Below are positions 34,976 to 39,961 of a DNA stretch of 40,735 nucleotides, one piece after another. Position 1 is the stretch's first letter. Each line of letters opens with the position of its first letter. The position numbers were made by a program, and so were the translations under genes. This DNA is from a virus, in the IMG/VR virus record IMGVR_UViG_3300021964_000167, positions 1 through 40,735 of that record; one strand, written 5' to 3'. The notes beneath the pieces are model-generated. The model saw nothing but the letters and a program-made list of their open reading frames with translations, searched no databases and was not told the origin of the DNA.

Positions 34976-35138
34976 TACAAGTTATCCAACATTTGTTACA
35001 TACACTGTGGTCATCATCTTCTTTTGTTATTTCTGCTTTACAGAACATACAATTGCCTGAAAAAGGTTTTGCTACTACTCCTCCATTATCAACTTGTTTA
35101 TTCCAAAAATTGTTTAATGGCTCACTTAACTGGCTCAT
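34968..35138 (-). CDS. Small zinc-binding protein (56 aa)
   Basis: Opens MSQLSEPLNNFWNKQVDNGG and carries GNCMFCKAEI and VCNKCWITCNE, two CxxC knuckles that would bind one zinc. AAGGA lies eight bases before the ATG; the end overlaps the terminase start by eight bases. It may work with the terminase or in late gene control. No family recognised. Confidence 0.7.
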   Translation of the reverse strand: MSQLSEPLNNFWNKQVDNGGVVAKPFSGNCMFCKAEITKEDDDHSVCNKCWITCNE

Positions 35139-35236
35139 TTAGAATATCCTTCGCACTCTTTGTTTAAACAAGTCATTTTAGCCTTGTCTATATCGTAGTT
35201 TAAGTATAGGCCACACTTAGGGCATGCTACTTTCAA
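35135..35236 (-). CDS. Tiny zinc-ribbon protein (33 aa), probable TTG start
   Basis: The frame runs from TTG 35236, directly after the previous stop, to TGA overlapping the next ATG (ATGA). The peptide contains ACPKCGLYLNYD and TCLNKECEGYSK, a C-x2-C and C-x4-C pair. Tight coupling on both sides and intact Cys spacing support it despite the TTG start and no clear ribosome site. The GTTTAAAC copy at 35162-35169 encodes CLN within the second knuckle. Confidence 0.55.
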   Translation of the reverse strand: MKVACPKCGLYLNYDIDKAKMTCLNKECEGYSK

Positions 35237-35368
35237 TTAAACTTTTTTTCGTATGACCTTAGTTTTACCATTTTTGGTCCTAGCGTACTTATGTGTTTTA
35301 GTTTCCCTAATTAAAGTTCCACTATAAGTTTTGTCGCCCCAATTCCAAGTTACTCTTTTACCGGCCAT
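35237..35368 (-). CDS. Small basic SH3/Tudor-like protein (43 aa)
   Basis: The start is taken at ATG 35368, with TAGGAG before it, rather than at the frame's upper end (35446). The sequence MAGKRVTWNWGDKTYSGTLI and its basic tail resemble short hypervirulence-associated/DUF2945 domains of SH3 or Tudor type, which is recollection. Basic charge suggests nucleic-acid contact. Confidence 0.6.
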   Translation of the reverse strand: MAGKRVTWNWGDKTYSGTLIRETKTHKYARTKNGKTKVIRKKV

Positions 35369-35375
35369 ATCTCTC

Positions 35376-35633
35376 CTACCACATTTTGCAAGACCAATAT
35401 CTTGCACTTGTTTTATCCGATGCTGTATCACATTTGTGTCTAGCACGAAATGATTTTCTAGCTGCCGGATTATCTTTTCTTATCTCCATGTTAGGGTCGC
35501 CGAACATTACTTTCTTAACTTTGTCGCCATCGTTAACATAGACCTTAAACTTTTTACGACCATGACCTGGTTCACCTTTACCAATCCTGGAAGGTTTATT
35601 TAATGTTACAGATTTACCTTGATACTCCGCCAT
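35376..35633 (-). CDS. Conserved small basic phage protein (85 aa)
   Basis: The C-terminal half has FGDPNMEIRKDNPAARKSFR and ARHKCDT, then SARYWSCKMW. I recognise this signature from many aquatic phages, as a free small protein or fused to head proteins; its function is unknown to me. It is strongly basic and has two Cys, consistent with DNA or capsid contact. It lies just upstream of the zinc proteins and terminase at the head of the leftward operon. Confidence 0.75.
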   Translation of the reverse strand: MAEYQGKSVTLNKPSRIGKGEPGHGRKKFKVYVNDGDKVKKVMFGDPNMEIRKDNPAARKSFRARHKCDTASDKTSARYWSCKMW

Positions 35634-35634
35634 A

Positions 35635-35706
35635 CTACTTCTTTTTCTTTTTACCTTTTTTCTTAGGTTTTTTCATACCCTTTGGGTATCCGATATCTTT
35701 TGGCAT
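35635..35706 (-). CDS. Lys-rich micro-protein (23 aa)
   Basis: The frame MPKDIGYPKGMKKPKKKGKK ends in a run of Lys. A clear AAGGAG lies five bases before the ATG and the stop is one base before the next ATG, which is good support for so short a gene. The peptide should bind nucleic acid or acidic proteins non-specifically. It is the first gene after a strong terminator, and may open the late operon. Confidence 0.65.
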   Translation of the reverse strand: MPKDIGYPKGMKKPKKKGKKKKK

Positions 35707-35724
35707 ATTAACTCCTTTTTGATA

Positions 35725-35733
35725 ATCATAACA
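35725..35733 (-). promoter_or_regulatory. Possible extended -10 promoter of late operon
   Basis: On the minus strand TGT-TATGAT forms an extended -10. It lies directly after the terminator hairpin (35737-35756) and about 20 bases before the ribosome site of the 23-residue gene. There is no -35 match. Plausible late promoter insulated from upstream transcription. Confidence 0.4.
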
Positions 35734-35736
35734 CAA

Positions 35737-35756
35737 AACCCCGCCGAAGCGAGGTT
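35737..35756 (-). terminator. Intrinsic terminator, leftward
   Basis: On the minus strand AACCTCGC-TTCG-GCGGGGTT makes an 8-bp stem (one G-T pair) with a UUCG loop, followed by TTTGTGTT. This is the clearest intrinsic terminator in the window. It blocks leftward transcription from the control region just before the late genes. Confidence 0.75.
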
Positions 35757-35889
35757 CTGTTCGTACAGTCTGTCCATTTACTGTAATGAAAAACATGACA
35801 AGTCACAAAAACATTCCATCAATTACACTGTTACACCACATAACTTTGTTTACTTTTTAAAGATGAATTGCCTTTCTTTCTTATCACAA

Positions 35890-35927
35890 AATTGTATCCT
35901 CATACAATTCCCTGGTACTTTACCAGG
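35890..35927. promoter_or_regulatory. Two adjacent perfect hairpins
   Basis: AATTGTAT (35890-35897) pairs with ATACAATT (35902-35909) around CCTC, and CCTGGTA (35911-35917) pairs with TACCAGG (35921-35927) around CTT. They sit one base apart in the gene-poor stretch 35757-35979. On the minus strand the first is followed by TTTTG, so it may be a weak second terminator or part of a structured leader or packaging signal. Confidence 0.5.
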
Positions 35928-35965
35928 TATATTTAATTTACCGCATCTATGTTTTTATAGGAGGT

Positions 35966-35981
35966 AAAAAAAATTTTTTTT
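35966..35981. repeat. A8T8 palindromic tract
   Basis: Eight A followed by eight T, flanked by AGGAG on the left and CTCCT on the right. Such tracts bend DNA and are common near origins, promoters and packaging sites. Its function here is unknown. Confidence 0.6.
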
Positions 35982-36081
35982 ATGTAAACTCCTGGCAGTT
36001 CTCACAGACACCATCCATTAACTGGTCAGCCCAATAAGGATGCAAACAAATATCACAATCCTCTACGCTTATATAATCCAT
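35980..36081 (-). CDS. Tiny zinc-finger protein (33 aa)
   Basis: The peptide contains EDCDICLHPYWADQL and GVCENCQEFT, two CxxC pairs 14 residues apart, typical of a zinc ribbon. There is no ribosome site, but an extended -10 element lies about six bases upstream of the ATG, so the mRNA could be leaderless. It is the first leftward gene of the control region and lies ahead of the terminator at 35737, so it may be expressed early and alone. Confidence 0.55.
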   Translation of the reverse strand: MDYISVEDCDICLHPYWADQLMDGVCENCQEFT

Positions 36082-36086
36082 TAAAA

Positions 36087-36100
36087 AACTATACCATAAA
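36087..36100 (-). promoter_or_regulatory. Leftward 14-bp control element with extended -10
   Basis: On the minus strand the 14-mer TTTATGGTATAGTT contains TGG-TATAGT, an extended -10. An identical 14-mer points the other way at 36295-36308. It sits directly before the tiny zinc-finger gene. It may be one half of a divergent promoter pair or a regulator binding site. Confidence 0.55.
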
Positions 36101-36163
36101 GTAAAGGCCCTGCTGTTGCCAGTAGGACCTAAACTTAACATACACAATAGAAAGGAGGAACTT

Positions 36164-36178
36164 ATGAAAAACCTTTGA
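36164..36178 (+). CDS. Four-codon minigene (MKNL)
   Basis: AAAGGAGGAACTT precedes ATG AAA AAC CTT TGA. This is a consensus ribosome site at ideal spacing in front of only four sense codons. It could be a regulatory leader peptide, a minigene that sequesters peptidyl-tRNA (as the lambda bar minigenes do), or a remnant. Confidence 0.35.
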   Translation: MKNL

Positions 36179-36294
36179 GGTCCCTAAGTTACCTATCTAT
36201 TCATAATAATAGCATATCATTAATTTAAGTGGGGCATTTAATTAAGTAAGGAGGCCTACAAAAAAAATACCCTATTTCATTTTACTATATTATT

Positions 36295-36308
36295 TTTATG
36301 GTATAGTT
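36295..36308 (+). promoter_or_regulatory. Rightward 14-bp control element with extended -10
   Basis: TTTATGGTATAGTT again, on the plus strand, identical to the reverse complement of 36087-36100. TGG-TATAGT gives an extended -10. No gene follows within 1.1 kb, so any transcript would be a leader or non-coding RNA. Confidence 0.5.
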
Positions 36309-36324
36309 GAATTACACAAACACA

Positions 36325-36353
36325 TTAGATTGCAGACTTTTAGAACAATCTAA
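36325..36353. promoter_or_regulatory. Perfect 8-bp inverted repeat
   Basis: TTAGATTG (36325-36332) and CAATCTAA (36346-36353) surround 13 bases. It lies 17 bases after the rightward 14-mer, so it would be at the 5' end of a transcript from that site, or act as an operator. Confidence 0.5.
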
Positions 36354-36627
36354 TAGATAAGACATCAAGTAAGTGGATTAGTCTGACCATGGTAACTAGG
36401 GTAAAAGCCTATTATTCTACATATGTTATATAGCTACTATATGGAGTTATTCGGTTTGGGTTGGGAGTAGCACAGGGTAAGAACTACTTAACATCTTAAA
36501 TAAGTAATAACTTGCTAGTAAAGGAACACCACTATCTGTAGTGCGTTTTATATTAGTTAACAGCATATCTCTGAAGGGTACACTATATATACTAAGGTGG
36601 TTCACATTTAACCTCACCCCTTTATTT

Positions 36628-36646
36628 ATTGGTAGTTTTTACCAAT
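36628..36646 (+). terminator. Candidate rightward terminator
   Basis: ATTGGTA (36628-36634) pairs with TACCAAT (36640-36646) around a GTTTT loop, followed by a T-rich run (TCTATTCTTCTTTTCTTT). It would end a roughly 0.3-kb RNA starting at the 36295 element. The stem is A/T-rich, so strength is uncertain. Confidence 0.4.
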
Positions 36647-36970
36647 TCTATTCTTCTTTTCTTTGTGGTTCTATCCACCTTTATATCTATTATTACTGGC
36701 TGTTCATACAGCTTGTCTAAGAGTATCCTAGAAATTTAAACGAATGCCCCTAGGGTGCTTGACTACTAACTTTATTCTGTTTCTCCTTCTCCTTCAATGG
36801 ATGTAGCCGGCTTGTGAAATATTTCACTAATGAAAAAGTCTTAGGCCTTTTTTGGGTGCAAATCATCAAAGTTTTTTTAGATTTTTTAAAGTTTTTTTTT
36901 GATGTAGTAGAAACCCCAATGTTTATAGGCTATTTCCCCCTATGTTTTTTCTTTATTTATTCAATGGTTG

Positions 36971-36999
36971 TTGACAAGTAAAGACATTCCCCCTATATT
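36971..36999 (+). promoter_or_regulatory. Near-consensus sigma-70-type rightward promoter
   Basis: TTGACA (36971-36976), a 17-base spacer, then TATATT (36994-36999). This is the best promoter by eye in the window, and it points at the rightward gene set beginning at 37454. A 10-bp direct repeat TTCCCCCTAT (36934-36943 and 36987-36996) overlaps its spacer and -10, a possible operator. Confidence 0.75.
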
Positions 37000-37005
37000 T
37001 AATAC

Positions 37006-37345
37006 TAACAAACACAGTAGAGAGGCCCTTAACTTTCACACAAATAGCTAAGGAAATGAGCGAGACAAGTACAGCTTAGAGGATGCAACTAAATACTCGG
37101 AAAGAGCCATAATGGCCCGAGATACCTACCCACTAAGCCCACCGGAGACACCTAGACACTCTTAACGATAAGGAGTTTTATCCGGCTCAGACCATCGAGA
37201 TTGGCCCGAAAAGCGTAAAACGACCTCATAAGCGAAAAAAGCCCTAATATGGAAGTAATTAGGGAATGGGAGACCTTATACAATTACTAGCACCCCGCAT
37301 TTCTTAGCTAAAACCTTTATTAGCTACCTTAGTTGGTAGCTTGTA
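37006..37345 (+). ncRNA. Candidate structured RNA or long leader
   Basis: Downstream of the 36971 promoter no frame is open for about 450 bases. The part 37021-37260 is about 45% G+C by my count, clearly richer than its A/T-rich flanks. Hairpins include CTCGG/CCGAG enclosing GCC/GGC (37096-37121), CCCTAAT/ATTAGGG (37242-37264) and AGCTACC/GGTAGCT (37322-37341); a further TCGGG/CCCGA stem lies at 37374-37392. It does not match tmRNA, RNase P, 6S or tRNA as I know them. It could be a regulatory RNA or the leader of the 37454 gene. Confidence 0.45.
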
Positions 37346-37453
37346 GCACATAATTATTAAGATTAGATAAGTATCGGGAAATTATAACCCGAAGATTTTA
37401 TACCTTAATTTGTGTGTTACAAGCTATTAATTAGCACTATATAAAGGAGAAAT

Positions 37454-37795
37454 ATGAATAACTTAGCAAATACTGGTGACGATTTAACTGGATTAATTGA
37501 CGATATTCGTAGAATTACAGACAATGACGATTTAAAAATTGTTTGGGATGCGATGCGAATTCAGTGGGATAGAAACGCTAGAGCAAAAGTAAAAACATTC
37601 AATGAATTAGACCTTGTAAATGTTCAATTCAAAGATGGTTCTTACAGATGCAGAGTTACAAAAGTTAATCAAAAGACTATCAATGTAACAATTCTAGAAG
37701 GCCCATGGAGAGGGCGAAAGGCTAGCAAAGTATATACAAGATTTGTTACCAAAGTTACCCAAGAAATGATAGACGCTGAAAAACAAAATATATAA
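37454..37795 (+). CDS. Early protein with SH3-like domain (113 aa)
   Basis: First rightward gene after the control region, with ATAAAGGAGAAAT before the ATG. Residues 1-45 are helical and acidic. Residues 50-95 (DLVNVQFKDGSYRCRVTKVN and the basic ILEGPWRGRKASKV) look like an SH3-like or KOW-like barrel that could bind nucleic acid or protein. Early expression from the strong promoter suggests a regulatory or host-takeover role. Its 3' end is followed by two strong hairpins. Confidence 0.75.
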   Translation: MNNLANTGDDLTGLIDDIRRITDNDDLKIVWDAMRIQWDRNARAKVKTFNELDLVNVQFKDGSYRCRVTKVNQKTINVTILEGPWRGRKASKVYTRFVTKVTQEMIDAEKQNI

Positions 37796-37801
37796 GTAGC
37801 T

Positions 37802-37843
37802 AGAGCCTTCGACCCCCTCGAAGGTTCTGTGGTATTTATACCA
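37802..37843 (+). terminator. Tandem hairpins after first early gene
   Basis: AGAGCCTTCGA (37802-37812) pairs with TCGAAGGTTCT (37818-37828) around CCCCC, an 11-bp stem with one G-T pair. A second stem TGGTA/TACCA (37830-37843) follows. No U-run lies after the first stem, so it may act as a processing or stability element, or an attenuator, between the first gene and the rest. Confidence 0.6.
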
Positions 37844-37860
37844 ATAGATAAAGGAGAAAA

Positions 37861-38076
37861 ATGACATTAGATGAAAAAAAACAATTAGCTAATACAATTA
37901 GTAAATATGCAAAATGGGATGGCTCAGACATCCTAGACATTTTACAAATTGCTTTAGAAGATGCTAATTTTCATTCTGTTAATCGTAAAATCGAATTAAT
38001 GCGAGCCGATGAGAGCTTAATATCTAACGAATTTTATTGTTTAGGTATCGGCGGTTCTCATCTTCAAGACCAATAA
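37861..38076 (+). CDS. Unknown early protein (71 aa)
   Basis: AGATAAAGGAGAAAA precedes the ATG. The product is helical and acidic, with MTLDEKKQLANTISKYAK and ALEDANFHSVNRKIELMRAD. No family recognised. It is followed at short distance by another small gene. Confidence 0.7.
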   Translation: MTLDEKKQLANTISKYAKWDGSDILDILQIALEDANFHSVNRKIELMRADESLISNEFYCLGIGGSHLQDQ

Positions 38077-38090
38077 GTAAAGGAAAAAAT

Positions 38091-38267
38091 ATGAAATTAA
38101 TAGATTATCAAAACCATTTTTATAATGGTAATGATTTAATTTATAGTGCAAGACAAGAAGGTAAAGAAGAACGAATTCTTTTTCGTAATGGTATTCAGTT
38201 TACAGAAAAACAAGCAAAACTTTACAAAAGAATAAATAACCCTTTACCAAAATGTTCTATTAGATAA
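38091..38267 (+). CDS. Unknown early protein (58 aa)
   Basis: Start at ATG 38091, after GTAAAGGAAAAAAT; the frame is open from 38037 but overlaps the upstream gene. Basic, with MKLIDYQNHFYNGNDLIYSA and QAKLYKRINNPLPKCSIR. No family recognised. It is followed directly by a hairpin cluster. Confidence 0.7.
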   Translation: MKLIDYQNHFYNGNDLIYSARQEGKEERILFRNGIQFTEKQAKLYKRINNPLPKCSIR

Positions 38268-38275
38268 CTATCTAG

Positions 38276-38351
38276 AAGGCATTGTTTAAACAGTGCCTTT
38301 TATGATAGCTATAACAAGCTATTCAATAGGAGTTGGCATATATCCTATGCC
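38276..38351 (+). terminator. Palindrome-centred hairpin and two further stems
   Basis: A 24-base inverted repeat (38276-38299) has GTTTAAAC at its exact centre: AAGGCATTGTTT against AAACAGTGCCTT, one G-T pair, followed by TTTAT. ATAGCT/AGCTAT (38305-38322) and GGCATA/TATGCC (38335-38351) follow. The first looks like a terminator whose loop is the palindrome; the others may structure the 5' leader of the next gene. Confidence 0.6.
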
Positions 38352-38384
38352 CGCTATTATTGTAAGACACAATAAAGGAGACAC

Positions 38385-39104
38385 ATGAATACACAAAAAC
38401 AATTGTTGGCAGAAAACCCAACAGATAAAAAAGTATATCAAGGCACACGCGAGGAATGGCTTAACGATGTAGCCGACTTCTTTTACAATAAAATAAAAGA
38501 GGAATATGTTCCTGTTGTACCTAGAGAAAATATTAAATTATCTATGGGGTTCATGCCTACAGGTAACAAGATGGGTAACGCTATCGGTGTATGCCACTAT
38601 GAAGGCCACTCTACAGGAAACTTTAGAGAAATCTTTATCAAGCCTACACTCGGAGCCAGTAACCTAGTCGAATGTATCGAGACAGCACAAGTTGTAGCCC
38701 ACGAAGTTACACACGCAGTGTTGCCAGTCAAAACAGGCCATGGCCCAAAGTTCGCTAGAATAATCAAGAATTATCTAGGTGCCGAAGGTAAACCAACAGC
38801 TACTGTTGCAGGCCCAGGGTTCACATTGTTAGTCAAAGACTTCATTGAGAGCTTAGGTTATCTTCCGCATTCAAAAATGCTAGAAGATAAAATCGGTAAG
38901 GGTTCGACTACAGTTGCAGTCAGATGCACAGGCGCAGAGAGTTGCCCAGGTTCATCAGACAAATCAATTGCCCAAGGTTGGGGATTGATTGCAAGAGTAT
39001 CTATCGCAGTCTACAGAAAAGTTGGTGACAACTTTAGATGCATGGCTTGCGGTTCCAGTACTGTTGTAGAGTTACCGGAAAATCTTAGAAAAGATTACAA
39101 GTAA
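38385..39104 (+). CDS. SprT-like metallopeptidase (239 aa)
   Basis: Residues 102-112 hold AQVVAHEVTHA, the zinc motif HEVTH (His106, Glu107, His110), with a likely third ligand His119 (GHGPKF). A C-terminal zinc-ribbon uses Cys181, Cys187, Cys219 and Cys222. This is the layout of SprT/Spartan-like proteins, which are linked to DNA-protein crosslink repair in cells; SprT-like genes recur in actinophages (recollection). The N-terminal 45 residues are helical. AATAAAGGAGACAC precedes the ATG. The gene is flanked by hairpins on both sides, so it may be expressed as its own unit. Confidence 0.8.
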   Translation: MNTQKQLLAENPTDKKVYQGTREEWLNDVADFFYNKIKEEYVPVVPRENIKLSMGFMPTGNKMGNAIGVCHYEGHSTGNFREIFIKPTLGASNLVECIETAQVVAHEVTHAVLPVKTGHGPKFARIIKNYLGAEGKPTATVAGPGFTLLVKDFIESLGYLPHSKMLEDKIGKGSTTVAVRCTGAESCPGSSDKSIAQGWGLIARVSIAVYRKVGDNFRCMACGSSTVVELPENLRKDYK

Positions 39105-39111
39105 GTATATA

Positions 39112-39141
39112 GATAGCTTGTTGTTTAAACAGCGAGCTATC
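39112..39141 (+). terminator. 30-base inverted repeat centred on GTTTAAAC
   Basis: Left arm GATAGCTTGTTGTTT and right arm AAACAGCGAGCTATC pair over 15 bases with two G-T pairs, and GTTTAAAC (39123-39130) is exactly central. It sits eight bases after the SprT stop. It could be a terminator, a cruciform, or a dimeric protein site. Confidence 0.6.
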
Positions 39142-39178
39142 GATTATATTTATCAAGACACAAACAGAAAGGAGATAT

Positions 39179-39547
39179 ATGCAAGCATATATTATAACAG
39201 CTAGAGACACATTCAGTGGATACCATGACGCGTTCAAGGTAACAGCAGAGAGTGCATCTTCAGCTATAGAAAAGTGGAGCAAACTACAAGGGAAATTAGG
39301 TATCAATACAGAGTATCGATGGCCTAACCCAGTGGCCTGTAAAGCAGAACATTTCAAGCCACAGTTTATTCACCAAGACAATATGCCAGTAAACATGAGA
39401 CACAGTGGCATTGAGGGTGATGGTGGTAGCCAGTATAATCATGAGATTGTACAGTGGAATGACCTAACTAGAGCAGAGAAAGAAGATGTTCTAGAATGGT
39501 TAGCCATGGACCAAGAGACCAAAGACGATGAGCTTACGCCCTTTTAG
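39179..39547 (+). CDS. Unknown early protein (122 aa)
   Basis: GAAAGGAGATAT precedes the ATG. The first 55 residues (MQAYIITARDTFSGYHDAFK, then SAIEKWSKLQGKLGI) suggest a small alpha/beta domain; the rest is acidic (WNDLTRAEKEDVLEWLAMDQ). No family recognised. It stands between two structured spacers. Confidence 0.7.
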   Translation: MQAYIITARDTFSGYHDAFKVTAESASSAIEKWSKLQGKLGINTEYRWPNPVACKAEHFKPQFIHQDNMPVNMRHSGIEGDGGSQYNHEIVQWNDLTRAEKEDVLEWLAMDQETKDDELTPF

Positions 39548-39566
39548 TGTCGAGGGTTGACAGCTT

Positions 39567-39629
39567 GTAGCCTATGAGGAGTACATATAGGTGGTTTATT
39601 CATCCACCTTCCTTTACCTTGTAGGCTAC
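39567..39629 (+). promoter_or_regulatory. Nested inverted repeat A
   Basis: Outer arms GTAGCCTA (39567-39574) and TAGGCTAC (39622-39629) match perfectly; an inner hairpin AGGTGG/CCACCT (39589-39609) lies between. The 39548-39748 gap has no gene. Likely a branched RNA or attenuator. Confidence 0.55.
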
Positions 39630-39640
39630 TGGGTGTAGAT

Positions 39641-39708
39641 AGCAAGCAATTTATGTAAGGCAAAAAATACATTGCCCTGTATAAAAAGTCTTATGTAGAT
39701 TGCTTGCT
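39641..39708 (+). promoter_or_regulatory. Nested inverted repeat B
   Basis: Outer arms AGCAAGCAAT (39641-39650) and ATTGCTTGCT (39699-39708) match perfectly; an inner GGCAA/TTGCC stem (39659-39676) lies between. GTTTAAAC starts at the next base. The plan copies repeat A: outer stem, inner hairpin. Confidence 0.55.
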
Positions 39709-39716
39709 GTTTAAAC
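39709..39716. repeat. GTTTAAAC palindrome copy
   Basis: Extended CTGTTTAAACAG is a perfect 12-bp palindrome. Flanking bases extend it imperfectly to about 26 bases, and it abuts nested repeat B. Confidence 0.75.
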
Positions 39717-39748
39717 AGACAGCAGAGACACAAAGAAAGTAGGACACA

Positions 39749-39961
39749 ATGTCAAAAGATATTAGAGACGAGTACTGGTTCGAGAAGTTCGGACACCCAA
39801 GAGACAACAAAAAAATAAAACGATTAAAAAAATTAATCGGAATTGTACAAGCAGAATTAGAGATAGACAAATCTTTAATGGTAGCTAAAGATATCTACTG
39901 GGACAGAGGATATATAGCAGGTTTAGAACACGCTATAACAGTAATACAGGAGGAAGAATAA
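39749..39961 (+). CDS. Unknown helical early protein (70 aa)
   Basis: The product MSKDIRDEYWFEKFGHPRDN continues with a basic helix (KKIKRLKKLIGIVQAELEI) and ends VIQEEE. Only a weak site (AGAAAGTAGG) precedes the ATG. Its last codons contain the GGAGGAAG ribosome site and TAATG overlap that start the next gene. Confidence 0.7.
   Translation: MSKDIRDEYWFEKFGHPRDNKKIKRLKKLIGIVQAELEIDKSLMVAKDIYWDRGYIAGLEHAITVIQEEE

Larger units (their letters stand above)
36179..36970. other. Gene-free control region
   Basis: I see no credible gene here. The stretch holds an unused AAGGAGG near 36248, the rightward 14-mer, several short hairpins (for example ATATAG-CTA-CTATAT near 36431-36445 and CACTA-TCTG-TAGTG at 36530-36543), the stem-loop at 36628, and T-rich tracts at 36860-36960. 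It is a candidate place for the origin of replication, regulatory RNAs or the packaging signal. Confidence 0.5.

Noticed and set aside
35860-35957. Leftward Cys-containing frame (…CGKLNIPGKVPGNC…FCDKKERQF…) resembling a Com-like zinc finger
   Set aside because: No ATG, GTG or TTG lies between its upstream stop and the Cys residues. It also overlaps the hairpins at 35890-35927. Kept as a remnant possibility only.
35719-35967. Rightward 82-codon open frame
   Set aside because: It begins with TTG without a ribosome site, runs through a terminator and two hairpins, and has no recognisable protein pattern.
36179-36970. tRNA, tmRNA or CRISPR in the control region
   Set aside because: I found no cloverleaf with a GTTCRA-type T-loop, no tmRNA end and no evenly spaced repeats.
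37006-37345. Group I intron in the gene-free G+C-rich segment
   Set aside because: I could not align the conserved core pairing elements, and no interrupted gene flanks it.
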